64,000 bases of DNA from Chloroflexota bacterium (GCA_022826725.1 JAJDUF010000010.1:124001-188000), one strand, 5' to 3'. Counted from the first letter of the stretch, positions 1 to 8,938 are shown. Notes: generated by a model not told the origin, from the sequence alone. A program made the numbers and translations.

Positions 1-1
1 C

Positions 2-517
2 ACAACATCATCCCCTCCGGCGGGGAACGCCAACCAGCCGCCGCGACCGACCCGGCGGCGGCGCTCTCGGCGGCGGCGCGGCCGTAGCGCAAGCACGGGT
101 ACCGGGGCAGGCGGGCGGGCCGAGCAGCCGGTCGTGGCGGCGCCACCCACCAAGCCGGCTACGACGGGACAACCGGCGGCGGCGCCCCGCGCACTCACCT
201 GGGACCCCGAGGTCGAGCTGACCGCCGACCTGCGGGACGTGCCCACGGACAAGCTCGCCACCCGCATCCGGCACGTGCTGGACCAGGTCTCCAGGGAAGT
301 AACGCTCATCGTCTGGATTCACGACCGCCCCGACGCGACGCCGGTGCTCCCGGTCATCTACCAGGAGCTACGCGCCGCCGGTTACTACTCCGATACGACG
401 CGGTTGCCGCAGGGTGGTCAAAGGATGCGGATCAGTCGGCGCCGCTGGCGCCAGGCTGCCGCGCCACCGAGCCAAGACGGCGCCCCCAAGCACGCGCCGC
501 CCGCCGCGTCACCCTGA
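2..517 (+). CDS. hypothetical protein, 5' end outside window
   Basis: The frame is open from base 2 with no stop, so the gene begins before the window; the GTG at 134 is probably internal. The visible part opens with an Arg/Pro/Gly-rich, very basic stretch (about 40 residues), followed by a compact, probably folded segment at about residues 60-140 (LTWDPEVELTADLRDV to RMRISRRRW) and a Pro/Ala-rich tail. I do not recognise the family. The basic low-complexity start could bind nucleic acid, but that is inference. The ORF on the opposite strand at 8-322 is a shadow of this composition. Confidence 0.5.
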   Translation, partial: TTSSPPAGNANQPPRPTRRRRSRRRRGRSASTGTGAGGRAEQPVVAAPPTKPATTGQPAAAPRALTWDPEVELTADLRDVPTDKLATRIRHVLDQVSREVTLIVWIHDRPDATPVLPVIYQELRAAGYYSDTTRLPQGGQRMRISRRRWRQAAAPPSQDGAPKHAPPAASP

Positions 518-746
518 TGGCGGCCCCTTGCTCAGGCGGCTTGCCGGCGTAGAGCGGTTTGGGTACCCTTGGCGGTGGCGGGGTTTCACGCCTGACCCTC
601 TGACCGGGCACCTGCGCTGTCCGGCACACGCGAGGGCAAAGGGGATTGGTGTCCTCGAGCTTACGGTGATTGTTGGAGCGCTTCTCACCGGGGTAGCTCC
701 GGTGGCGCAGGGGCCGGGCTGTTCCCTATGAGGAGAGGTTTCAGCG
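518..746. other. intergenic region, nothing recognised
   Basis: This is about 230 bp between the hypothetical protein and the BtrH-like gene. I see no RNA gene, terminator with a U-run or strong promoter. The only functional site is a ribosome binding site (GGAGAGGT at about 732-739), about 8 nt before the ATG at 747. Confidence 0.5.
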
Positions 747-2069
747 ATGACCAAGCAAAAGCACCTCAAGCAACGTATCCGCGCCCGGATGGCGCAGACC
801 GGGGAACGGTACACGACCGCCCGCCGTCATATCGTCGGCTCCTCCGCGGTCAGCGCCTCCGATACGGCACCCCCTGCACCGGGCCAACTGCACTTTCCGG
901 GCATCCACCCGGAGACGACCACCCTGCGAATCCTGCTGGCGAATGCGGGCGTGCGGGCACCCCACACCGGCGAGTATTTCACTGAGCCGATGGTATTCGG
1001 CATCGGCGGCGGGATTGGTGCGGGGGTCTTCAGCTTCTTCTACGAGGCGCACGACTTTGCGAGCTTCTACATCGCCGGACGCCACCTCTGGCAGGACAAC
1101 CGCACCTATCTGGACCAGGCCGCGCAGCGGTTCGGCGTGACGGCTACGTTCAAGGAAACCGGCGGAGCCAAAACGGCCGCCAAGCAACTAGGTGACGCGC
1201 TCGCGGCGGGCGGGCCGGTACTGGCGTGGGTGGCGAGCGCCCACCTACCGTACCGCGGGTTGCCCGACTACTGGAGTGGTGGCGACTACCACGTTGTGAC
1301 GGTCTATCGCCTCGACGAGACTGGCGCGCTGCTCGGCGATCTGCTGGACGACCCGGTGGAGATCACGGCCGCGGGGCTGGCTGCATCGCGCGCGCGGATC
1401 AGGAAACAGAAGCACCGGATCATGACCGTAGCGCCCACGCAGCAGCTCGATCTGCGCGCGGCGGTGGGCGCGGGGATACGCGCCTGCTACGAGGGGCTGG
1501 CGCAGCAGCGCATCAAGAACTTCACGCTCGACGCCTTCAAGACGTGGGCCAGGAACATCCACGGCAGCCGGGGCAAGCAGAGCTGGGCGCGGCTCTTCCC
1601 GCCCGGCCACCGCCTCTGGTTCGCGCTCACTTGGGTCTACGACTGTATCGAGCACCAGCACACCGGCGGCGGGCTACTGCGACCGCTGTATGCCGATTTC
1701 TTTGCCGAAGCTGCCGATGCGCTGCACGACGACGGGCTGCGGCAACTCGCCGCGCGCTACGCCGAGCTAGGGCAGGGCTGGAGCGACTTGGCGAGCGCCG
1801 CGCTGCCGGACGACGTGCCAGCGTGCCGCGAGGCCAAGGCGCTCCTGGCCCGGAAAGAAGCATTACTGCTGACCGAGGGCGCCGCGGCAACCGACGAGAT
1901 CAAACGCATCTGGACACGCCTCGACGAGCTACAGGAAGCGGCGCGATCCGACTTCCCCCTTACGGCAACGGATTGCGGGCACTTGCTGTCCGATCTGCAG
2001 CAGCGCATTCGCCGGGTCTACGATCTGGAGTGCGCGGCGCACGAGGCGCTGGGCGCCTACCTACAGTGA
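747..2069 (+). CDS. BtrH N-terminal / DUF4872 domain protein
   Basis: A 440-residue protein matching the two-domain BtrH_N plus DUF4872 architecture. BtrH is an acyltransferase-type protein of butirosin biosynthesis; relatives occur widely outside antibiotic clusters, so function here is open. Visible marks are a basic N-terminus (about 1-30), the glycine-rich GIGGGIGAG segment near residue 85, and a GDYHVVTVYRLD segment near 178 that would supply a conserved His. The C-terminal half is helical and charged, as in DUF4872. A good ribosome binding site precedes the ATG. No biosynthetic partner genes lie nearby; the next gene encodes an unrelated ATPase. Confidence 0.75.
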   Translation: MTKQKHLKQRIRARMAQTGERYTTARRHIVGSSAVSASDTAPPAPGQLHFPGIHPETTTLRILLANAGVRAPHTGEYFTEPMVFGIGGGIGAGVFSFFYEAHDFASFYIAGRHLWQDNRTYLDQAAQRFGVTATFKETGGAKTAAKQLGDALAAGGPVLAWVASAHLPYRGLPDYWSGGDYHVVTVYRLDETGALLGDLLDDPVEITAAGLAASRARIRKQKHRIMTVAPTQQLDLRAAVGAGIRACYEGLAQQRIKNFTLDAFKTWARNIHGSRGKQSWARLFPPGHRLWFALTWVYDCIEHQHTGGGLLRPLYADFFAEAADALHDDGLRQLAARYAELGQGWSDLASAALPDDVPACREAKALLARKEALLLTEGAAATDEIKRIWTRLDELQEAARSDFPLTATDCGHLLSDLQQRIRRVYDLECAAHEALGAYLQ

Positions 2070-2103
2070 CAGCAGCGTCGCAGGAGTGCGATATTCCCTG
2101 TGG

Positions 2104-2148
2104 CATACTTGTCTCCGGGATAGGGTAGGCAGGTGGGAGACAAGTATG
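2104..2148 (+). promoter_or_regulatory. 13-bp perfect inverted repeat covering RBS and start codon
   Basis: The left arm at 2104-2116 (CATACTTGTCTCC) is the exact reverse complement of the right arm at 2136-2148 (GGAGACAAGTATG); the loop is 19 nt. The right arm contains both the Shine-Dalgarno GGAG and the ATG of the downstream ATPase gene. In mRNA the hairpin would hide the start site; in DNA it could be a repressor operator. There is no U-run, so it is not a classical terminator. Confidence 0.7.
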
Positions 2149-3675
2149 ACCGAAGTCGGGATCGAACGTACCCCCTTCGGGCTGATGGTGACTCCTGAGA
2201 GATTGCCGGCAAGGCTGGAAAGGTACCTGGGCACAAGCAACCCTTGGTGGTCCGGGGAACCGTTACGCACATTGCCACCCTTCCGCCGGTGGCTATTTGG
2301 TCGGACTCTCAGTAACCTCAAATCCGGTCTCGCTCCCGTCACTGTGCTGCGTGGGCCTCGTCAAGTCGGCAAGACTACCTTACAGGAGCAGATTATTGAT
2401 TATCTCCTTAACGAGGAGAAGGTCGCTCCTACCAGGATATTTAGAGTACAGTTCGATGAAGTTCCATCGCTTAAGGGTATTGGTGATCCTATTCTAAGCC
2501 TCTGTCGCTGGTTCGAGCAGCGTGTTCTTCGCGCATCCTTCAACCGGCAGGCTCACCGCGGCGAGCCTGCTTTTCTCTTCTTCGACGAGGTTCAGAACCT
2601 CTCCGACTGGGCACCGCAGATCAAGGCGCTCGTTGACCACCATTCGGTACGGGTGCTGCTCACCGGCAGCTCGGCGCTCCGGATCGAACGCGGCAGGGAC
2701 AGTCTCGCCGGGCGGATTTCCACTCTTCAGCTCGATACGCTCCTGCTACGTGAGATCGCCTCGCTCCGTGGCTGGGAAACTATATCCCCTGTAATCTCGC
2801 TCAATGGGCTGAAGGCCCTCAAGGATCAGCACTTTTGGGAAGAACTGCGTCAGCACGGCTTGCGACACCGGGACCTACGCGACCGAGCATTTGCGGCCTT
2901 TTCAGAGCGTGGGGGTTACCCGGTAGCCCAGATTCGCGCAGACGTTCCCTGGGAACAGATAGCCGACCAGTTGAATGAGACGGTGATCCGCCGGGTTATC
3001 CAGCACGATTTGCGGTTGGGTGAACGTGGTAGGAGACGAGACGAGAACCTGCTGGAGCAGGTCTTCCGGGTCTGCTGTCGGTACGCCGGACAAGCACCAA
3101 GCCAAGCCACCTACGTTACGGAGCTACGCTTTGCGTATGATGCGAACATCGGCTGGCAACGCATTCTGGCCTATCGGCGCTTTCTCGACGATACGTTGCT
3201 CATCCGGCTGGTAGAGCCGCTGGAGCTCCGTCTCAAACGGCAGCGAGGGAATCGGAAGGTCTGTCTCAGCGATCACTCGCTGCGGGCGAGTTGGCTGCAG
3301 GAGATCGTGCCGCTCACCCCAGACGGGCTACACGCCGCACCCCACTTGAGCGACTTAGCCGGACATATGGCAGAGAGTATCGCCGGATACTTTCTGGGTG
3401 CCATTCCCGGACTGGACCTCGCGTGGTTCCCCGAACGAGGCGCAGAGCCGGAGGTAGATTTCGTCATCACCGTTGGCGAATATCGGATTCCGATGGAGAT
3501 CAAGTACCGACGGCACATTGACGGACACCGTGATACGCTCGGCATACGGTCATTCCTGGAGAAGACCGTCTACAATGCGCCATTTGGCCTGCTGGTCACG
3601 CTCACGGATGATGTCTCCGTGACAGATCCAAGAATCGTCACGCTCCCGCTGTCATCACTGCTGATGATGAGATAG
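2146..3675 (+). CDS. AAA_14/DUF4143-type ATPase
   Basis: A 509-residue protein of the AAA_14 plus DUF4143 class, a group of P-loop ATPases common in bacteria and archaea whose role is poorly defined. Walker A GPRQVGKTT lies near residue 70 and Walker B FLFFDEVQ near 145. The DUF4143 half follows and ends in a nuclease-like EVDFVITVG...MEIKYRR segment near 435-455, resembling a PD-(D/E)XK core. The ATG at 2146 is preferred over an in-frame codon at 2086 because it has a Shine-Dalgarno sequence and matches the family start. The start sits inside a perfect inverted repeat. G+C is somewhat lower than in its neighbours, compatible with transfer. Confidence 0.88.
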   Translation: MTEVGIERTPFGLMVTPERLPARLERYLGTSNPWWSGEPLRTLPPFRRWLFGRTLSNLKSGLAPVTVLRGPRQVGKTTLQEQIIDYLLNEEKVAPTRIFRVQFDEVPSLKGIGDPILSLCRWFEQRVLRASFNRQAHRGEPAFLFFDEVQNLSDWAPQIKALVDHHSVRVLLTGSSALRIERGRDSLAGRISTLQLDTLLLREIASLRGWETISPVISLNGLKALKDQHFWEELRQHGLRHRDLRDRAFAAFSERGGYPVAQIRADVPWEQIADQLNETVIRRVIQHDLRLGERGRRRDENLLEQVFRVCCRYAGQAPSQATYVTELRFAYDANIGWQRILAYRRFLDDTLLIRLVEPLELRLKRQRGNRKVCLSDHSLRASWLQEIVPLTPDGLHAAPHLSDLAGHMAESIAGYFLGAIPGLDLAWFPERGAEPEVDFVITVGEYRIPMEIKYRRHIDGHRDTLGIRSFLEKTVYNAPFGLLVTLTDDVSVTDPRIVTLPLSSLLMMR

Positions 3676-3704
3676 CAGCGCCCGCAGTGCTACTTCCGGT
3701 AGTT

Positions 3705-3884
3705 CTATGGGGCGAACATGGCGACCGGGTAGAGGTAGCCGTCAGGCTCCGACCGGTCCTCATCAATGACGCGGAGCATATGGTGTAGCTCCGCAGCCGG
3801 GTCCGACAGCGTGCGGTACACCTTGCCCACGATGAGGCTCGCCGGGTTGTTGTCATTGTTGATACAGACCACGAAGCCACTCAT
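3705..3884 (-). CDS. small conserved protein coupled to threonine synthase
   Basis: A 59-residue protein with a pattern seen in a family of small bacterial proteins: an N-terminal CINNDN strand, the segment ASLIVGKVYRTLSDPAAELHHMLRVIDED, then YLYPVAMFAP. Function is unknown. Its ATG overlaps the stop of the upstream threonine synthase in an ATGA (3881-3884), so it is probably translated by coupling in the same operon. A longer in-frame reading to 4025 only adds sequence antisense to threonine synthase and is rejected. Confidence 0.75.
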   Translation of the reverse strand: MSGFVVCINNDNNPASLIVGKVYRTLSDPAAELHHMLRVIDEDRSEPDGYLYPVAMFAP

Positions 3885-5332
3885 CGTAGCTCGCGGAGGC
3901 GTGGCTCGATGGCGCGGCGCAGGGCATCGGCGGTGGCGTCCACGACAAGCGGAGGGTTGGCGAAGGAGCATTGCAACTGCCGGCCGTGGGAGACAACGTG
4001 GGTTTGGGTCGTGAACTCTTCCCACAGGTCGCCGTTGTGGTAGCGCACCGTGTACTCCGGGTCTTTGAGCTGATTGCCAGTCAGGATGGCTACGACGTCC
4101 TCGTCCGGTTGCACCGGCACATCGGTTCCCTCATGGATCAGGCGCCGGATACCGGCCAAGGTGGTCGCAGACGCCGGCTCGCAGCCGATACCGTCCGAGC
4201 CGATCACCGCTTTGGCGTCGGCGATGGCTTGCTCATCCACTTCGGTACACCAGCCATCGCTCCAGTCCACGGCACGACGCGCCTTCTTCCAACTCACCGG
4301 CGAGCCGATCTTGATCGCGGTGGCCAGCGTGCGCGGATGCACGCTGACCATCCGGTCGGGGTGATCGTGGAAGTAGCGGTAGAGCGGGGCCGCGCCTTCC
4401 GCCTGGACGATGGTGATGTGCGGGCGCTTGTCGAGCAGGCCGAGGTCGTCCAGCTCGCGCAGCGCCTTGCCATACGAGGAGCTGTTGCCCAGGTTGCCGC
4501 CAGGTACCACAATCCGGTCGGGCGCTTGCCAGTCGCACTGCTCCAGTAGCTCGAGGATCACCGACTTCTGACCCTCCAGGCGGAACGGATTGACCGAGTT
4601 GAGGATATAGATGCCAAGCTGGGGTGCAATCTCCATGAGCAGCGACTGAGCATCGTCAAAGTCGCCGCGCAATTGCAGGGTGAGGGCGCCAAAGTCGAGC
4701 GCCTGCGACAGCTTGCCAAAGCTGATTTGGCCCTCGGGCACGAGCACGATAGCCAACAGGCCGGCGCGGGACGCATAGGCCGCGAGGGAGGCGCTCGTAT
4801 TGCCGGTGCTCGCGCAGGCCACCGCCCGCATCCCCAGCCGCCGCGCCTGGGTGACGCCGGTGGCCATCCCGTAGTCCTTGAACGAGCCGGTGGGACTGAA
4901 CCCAAGATGCTTGAACCGCAGCCGCCCGACACCAGCATAGGCGGCGCTGCGGGGGGCATCCAAGAGGGGAGTATCTCCCTCGGGGTAGGTGACTAGCTCC
5001 GAGAGCCGGCGCCAGAACGGTAGTAGCTCGCGATAGCGCCAGACTCCACTGCGATCTATCGGGCGCAGCGATCCCCGGCGCCGACGCCAGCGGCGCCGCA
5101 ACTGCTCGACGGTCAGCGTGGGACGGGGATAGACGACATCGAGCAAATCACCGCACTCGGGGCAGCGATAGATGACGGTATCGAGGTCCTGCAAGGCGCC
5201 GCAGTTGATGCAGCGCAGCCCTTTGGCCGGCGCCCACGGCGCCCACCCCGCACCGCCGAGCGTCGTGGCCGTGGCGCGCAGCTGCCGCTCGTTTAGCGTC
5301 GCCGGTCCCACGCGCGGCGTTGGCGTGACCAT
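3881..5332 (-). CDS. thrC: threonine synthase
   Basis: Converts O-phosphohomoserine to threonine with PLP (EC 4.2.3.1). The 483-residue protein begins with a short leader and a zinc-ribbon-like CINC...CPEC segment (about 41-62), typical of the long threonine synthase class. The PLP lysine sits in PTGSFKDYG near residue 150, and the ASTGNTSASLAAYA loop follows. A glycine-rich phosphate loop is visible at GGNLGNSSSYG. The ATG at 5332 has a GAGG-type ribosome binding site. It is followed with a 4-bp overlap by a 59-residue protein. A second threonine synthase-like gene is at 22901, so one of the two may use another substrate. Confidence 0.92.
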   Translation of the reverse strand: MVTPTPRVGPATLNERQLRATATTLGGAGWAPWAPAKGLRCINCGALQDLDTVIYRCPECGDLLDVVYPRPTLTVEQLRRRWRRRRGSLRPIDRSGVWRYRELLPFWRRLSELVTYPEGDTPLLDAPRSAAYAGVGRLRFKHLGFSPTGSFKDYGMATGVTQARRLGMRAVACASTGNTSASLAAYASRAGLLAIVLVPEGQISFGKLSQALDFGALTLQLRGDFDDAQSLLMEIAPQLGIYILNSVNPFRLEGQKSVILELLEQCDWQAPDRIVVPGGNLGNSSSYGKALRELDDLGLLDKRPHITIVQAEGAAPLYRYFHDHPDRMVSVHPRTLATAIKIGSPVSWKKARRAVDWSDGWCTEVDEQAIADAKAVIGSDGIGCEPASATTLAGIRRLIHEGTDVPVQPDEDVVAILTGNQLKDPEYTVRYHNGDLWEEFTTQTHVVSHGRQLQCSFANPPLVVDATADALRRAIEPRLRELR

Positions 5333-5770
5333 TGGTGGACCTCGCTCCCCAAGACGGCTGCACTGCTGACCCCATGGACCGCCGGCTCCCCAGTGCTCCC
5401 ATTATAGACCGCTCGCCTCCGGCGGCGGATGGTGTGCCGAGCACGAGGGCTATAGTCGTCAGCCCAAGCCGATGCTCGACATAATAGCGGCGCGGCTCAA
5501 TGGGGAGGCCAGATTTGAGCAGGACGAGAGCCGGTTAGTCATGTACCTGGACACTCAGGATAGAGGGCGCTCCATCCTGTGCATCTGCCCATCCCACTAA
5601 TCCTGATACGGACGGAACGGCACCGGGTCGCGCCGCCGGTCACGCCCGGACACGCGGGAATCCACGTTATCGGCCACCAGATTGCGGCTTGCGTCGCAGC
5701 GACGGGAGGCGCCAGCGGCTGTTGGTGCAGAGCAGGGAGAGAACGATCCGGTAGGGGAGAGAGTGGCTAG

Positions 5771-5831
5771 ACATAACTGCTGGTGAGTGTTGGTGGACAT
5801 AATTGATGGGGGTGGATTTACATAATTATGT
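5771..5831. repeat. three spaced ACATAA(C/T)TG-type motifs, possible IS-end remnant
   Basis: ACATAACTG occurs near 5771 and ACATAATTG near 5797. ACATAATTATGT, itself a perfect 12-bp palindrome, is at 5820-5831. Each is preceded by TGG within a few bases. Such spaced repeats resemble transposase-binding repeats at the ends of some insertion sequences (for example IS21-type ends), but no transposase gene is present. The element identity is inference. Confidence 0.3.
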
Positions 5832-6255
5832 GCATGGTGACTGGCTACCATCCGTTGCACCATGGCCAGCGGCAGCGCGGCGGCTTGTCGCCGTGCGGCG
5901 GAGGTGGAAGCAAGGGCCCGGTCGAGGAGGTGTGTCGGTGAAGCGTGCATAGCTATAGGCGCGACGTGGTGCCGGAGTCTGCGGCGTTGGCACACACTGC
6001 TCCTCGGGCCACCGGCACCTCGGACTACCCTAACCACTGATCGGACTGCGCTCGGCACTGCCCCGCGCGGTCACGCGTCCCTAGTGAAGTACGCGCGACG
6101 CACTACGACGTTCGCCAGCGATACCCGCCAGGACGACACTCTCGCGGTCCCCGACTGTCCTAGCAGACATCGTGGGAGATTCCGGCTGGCGCGGGAATGA
6201 CGAGTGAGGCAGCGGGAATGGGCAGGTATGGGCCGGCAAACTAAGATATTTTGTG

Positions 6256-6277
6256 AAAGCTAAGTAGCCTTAGCTTT
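6256..6277. promoter_or_regulatory. 9-bp perfect inverted repeat, possible operator
   Basis: AAAGCTAAG (6256-6264), loop TAGC, CTTAGCTTT (6269-6277). It is A+T-rich in a G+C-rich setting and lies about 150 bp before the MFS transporter start. There is no U-run beyond the arm on either strand, so an operator is more likely than a terminator. Confidence 0.35.
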
Positions 6278-6427
6278 ACCGTAGCCATGACGCCGACCAT
6301 GGGCATAGCGTGCGCGTGCTGCGTCCCTACCGACATGCATCTACCCTGGTGACCGCGGCGCAATCAGGCATTATAGGTGCGGCCGCAGCGGATGTCGGTA
6401 GATTGATCGGGCCGGAGATGAAGCAAG

Positions 6428-7735
6428 GTGCCACCAGCCATGCCGCGCTCCAATCGCAAGAGTCCGAGGGTACGACTTGCTGGCGCAATTGGACCGTGGT
6501 CCCACGACCTCACTGCCCTACTATCGCGGCCGGCGTTCCGGCGCCTGTGGCTCTCCAACTGCGCCTCGAGCTTTACGCTTTGGACGGAGGTGATCGTCAC
6601 CGGCTGGGTGGCACTTCAACTCACCGGCTCCCCCTGGCTGGTGGCGATGACCGGCGTTGGTCGCGCCGTGGCGATGCCGCTGATCGGACCGCTGAGCGGC
6701 GCCCTCGCTGACCGGCTGAATTGCGTACTGCTAGTGCGTATTGCCGAGGGAGGCAGTCTCGTCGCCCTCGCCCTGCTGGCCGCGACGCTGCTCACCGGTC
6801 ACGGATCGTACTGGCTCCTGTTGCTTGTCACGCTCTGGTTCGGTGTCAGCACGGCGTTGGGCTGGCCCTCGCGCCGTGCCTTGATGATGGACCTGGCCGG
6901 CTCCGAGTATCTACTCACCGCGGTCGTGTTGGAGCGCGTGACCCAGTCGGTGGCGCGGGTGCTTGGCCCGCTGCTCGCCGGGGCACTGCTGGCGCTGTGG
7001 GCGGACGGCGCCTATGCCACACTGGTACTGTTCCCTGCCCTGTCGCTGCTCACGCTGGGACGGTTGGCGGCGGGGCGGAGGACCGGCGCAGTCGCCCACG
7101 CTCCAGTCTGGCGCCAACTCCGCGAGGGCTGGAGCTACGTTCGTGGCGAACCGGTCATCTGGGCCGTGCTCCTGATGACCGTTGCCATGAACGGCTTCGT
7201 CTTCCAGGCCAAGTATCTCTACCCGGTGTTTGCAGAGGACGTACTCCACGTGGGGCCGGTGGAACTGGGGTGGATGGGCGCGGCGAACGGTATCGGCGCG
7301 CCACTGATGCTGTTGCTACTGCCGCGTCTGAACCGCGAGCGGTCGTATGGATGGACCCTCGTGCTGGGTGCGGGCCTGTCGTCGCTGGCGCTCGCGGCGT
7401 TCGCTAGTACCACCAGCTTGCCTCTAGCTATCGTACTGCTGACGCTCAGCGGCCTGGGGCAGGCCGGATTCGCAGTGATGCAAACCACGCTGATCCTCAG
7501 TCGCGCCGAGCCGGCGCTGCGGGGTCGGGCCATGGGGCTGCTGGTGCTGGCAACGGGCAGCACACCGCTCGGCTCGCTGGGCGCCGGCGCCGTGGCCGAG
7601 CGCTGGGGCGCGCCGCTCGCTATCGGGGCCGGGGCCGTGCTGTGCGTGATACTTGTGGCAGCGATTGCCTGGCGCTCACCACAACTCCTACGGCCCCGAC
7701 CAGAGACAACCCCGGCCCCGGCAGCGGCGGTCTAA
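6428..7735 (+). CDS. MFS transporter
   Basis: A 435-residue integral membrane protein of the major facilitator superfamily, closest in style to the EntS-like (MFS_3) exporters. About twelve hydrophobic segments are readable. The first loop carries the family GALADRLN signature (GxxxDR-type) near residue 95, and a central hydrophilic linker precedes the second six-helix half. The start is GTG at 6428, with ATG at 6440 as alternative. Substrate cannot be read from sequence. It is transcribed away from the threonine synthase operon and converges on the minus-strand oxidoreductase at 7841. Confidence 0.88.
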   Translation: MPPAMPRSNRKSPRVRLAGAIGPWSHDLTALLSRPAFRRLWLSNCASSFTLWTEVIVTGWVALQLTGSPWLVAMTGVGRAVAMPLIGPLSGALADRLNCVLLVRIAEGGSLVALALLAATLLTGHGSYWLLLLVTLWFGVSTALGWPSRRALMMDLAGSEYLLTAVVLERVTQSVARVLGPLLAGALLALWADGAYATLVLFPALSLLTLGRLAAGRRTGAVAHAPVWRQLREGWSYVRGEPVIWAVLLMTVAMNGFVFQAKYLYPVFAEDVLHVGPVELGWMGAANGIGAPLMLLLLPRLNRERSYGWTLVLGAGLSSLALAAFASTTSLPLAIVLLTLSGLGQAGFAVMQTTLILSRAEPALRGRAMGLLVLATGSTPLGSLGAGAVAERWGAPLAIGAGAVLCVILVAAIAWRSPQLLRPRPETTPAPAAAV

Positions 7736-7840
7736 CGTGGGCATCGGAGGCGACTACGACGCTCGAACACCTCATCGTCCATAAGAACAGCGACTACCTC
7801 TGTGCATTCCCCGACATCATCCGCCGGCACAACAGCATAG

Positions 7841-8938
7841 CTAGCGGAACCAGTCGTAGTGCAGGCCGAGCGAGCGGTCTGCGAGCGGCAGGTCTACTCT
7901 GACGCCTTCCTGCGCGGAAGACTGCTTGAGCGCGATCTCGACCTCAAGGGCAACGGCGACGCGGCGGCCAGAGTTCTTCGGCTCGTCGAGGCGGCCTTTC
8001 ATACAGGCGATCACATCGTCGAGCGAGTAGATTGCGCCGTAAGGGGGGACAAAATTCGGCTCCGGCCAAGGCATCTCGACGCGCTGGTTGGGCGCCAGCC
8101 CGGCCACGTGCTGCCAGAGCCGCCACCCCTGCTCGTAGCTGTAGGCAATCTCGCCCGCGGAGCCGGTGATGCGAACGCCCGGTGCGCCCGTGCGATAGTG
8201 GACTACCTGTCCGTCGGCGGTCACCATCAGCCCCTGGCCGCCGAACTCATCGCTGCCGCTCTCCCGGCGCGGTCCGTCGCCAATGCCAATGACCCAGACC
8301 GGGGCACTGTCCACGAAGTACGACCAGTTCTGATGCTGGGCGCCGGGGCCGCTGGCCTCGATGGAGACGACATCACCAATGGCGCCGCTCGTGACTAGCG
8401 ACTTGGCCTTGGCGAAGGAGGGATGCGTAGTGCTGATGGCACCGCAGCTCAGGGCTGCACCCGCGTCGGCGCATGTCATGACCATCCGGTCGGCCTGCTC
8501 CAGGGTATGAGCCATCGGCTTTTCGGTAACGATCCCCCTCGCACCATGCTCGACCGCGAGGCAGGTGAGGTCGGCACGCATCGAGGTGTTGGTGGCAACG
8601 GCAACGATGTCCAGCCGCTCCTTGGCCAGCATCTCGGCTGCGTCGGTGTAGACGGCCGCGATACCGTAACGCTGGGTGAAGGCCGTCAGACGCTTGCCGT
8701 CACGGTCGGCCGCCGCGACAAGCTCGACCTCGGGGCGGTCCCACAGCGCCTCACAGTAGGAGCTGGGCAGCCCCTCGTTTCCCGGGTGCTCATGGTGGCG
8801 GATGGCGCGGTGGACATCGAGCGCCGGGGTGGGCCGGTCTACGTCGTCCACGTTAAACCGGTCGGGAATACGCGCTGCTATATCGTACAGCAGCCCCATC
8901 CAGCCGAGACCGATCACGCCGGCACGATACTGCGCCAT
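7841..8938 (-). CDS. Gfo/Idh/MocA family oxidoreductase
   Basis: A 365-residue NAD(P)-dependent sugar or inositol dehydrogenase-type protein. The Rossmann motif GVIGLGWMG starts at residue 8, and the EKPMAHTLEQAD segment near 140 is the family EKP motif with the catalytic-type Lys. The C-terminal part is the alpha/beta GFO_IDH_MocA_C-like half. A strong ribosome binding site (AAGGAGGT) precedes the ATG. The two related genes at 18059 and 19237 are more similar to each other than to this one. Its neighbours (GH172-type protein, enolase-superfamily and UxuA-like dehydratases) suggest carbohydrate catabolism; the substrate is unknown. Confidence 0.9.
   Translation of the reverse strand: MAQYRAGVIGLGWMGLLYDIAARIPDRFNVDDVDRPTPALDVHRAIRHHEHPGNEGLPSSYCEALWDRPEVELVAAADRDGKRLTAFTQRYGIAAVYTDAAEMLAKERLDIVAVATNTSMRADLTCLAVEHGARGIVTEKPMAHTLEQADRMVMTCADAGAALSCGAISTTHPSFAKAKSLVTSGAIGDVVSIEASGPGAQHQNWSYFVDSAPVWVIGIGDGPRRESGSDEFGGQGLMVTADGQVVHYRTGAPGVRITGSAGEIAYSYEQGWRLWQHVAGLAPNQRVEMPWPEPNFVPPYGAIYSLDDVIACMKGRLDEPKNSGRRVAVALEVEIALKQSSAQEGVRVDLPLADRSLGLHYDWFR

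Larger units (their letters stand above)
5333..6427. other. 1.1-kb non-coding region with repeats and palindromes
   Basis: No ORF here has convincing protein character. It holds two partial copies of the GGAATCC/GGAATGAC dispersed repeat (about 5647-5665 and 6176-6201), a triplet of ACATAA-containing motifs (5771-5831), and a 9-bp perfect inverted repeat (6256-6277) upstream of the MFS gene. The promoter of threonine synthase should lie near its right-hand limit at 5333-5500, but I could not pick a convincing pair of boxes. Confidence 0.55.

Noticed and set aside
2086..2145. Upstream start for the DUF4143-type ATPase
   Set aside because: The twenty extra residues read through the inverted repeat and are not typical of the family; the ATG at 2146 has the ribosome binding site.
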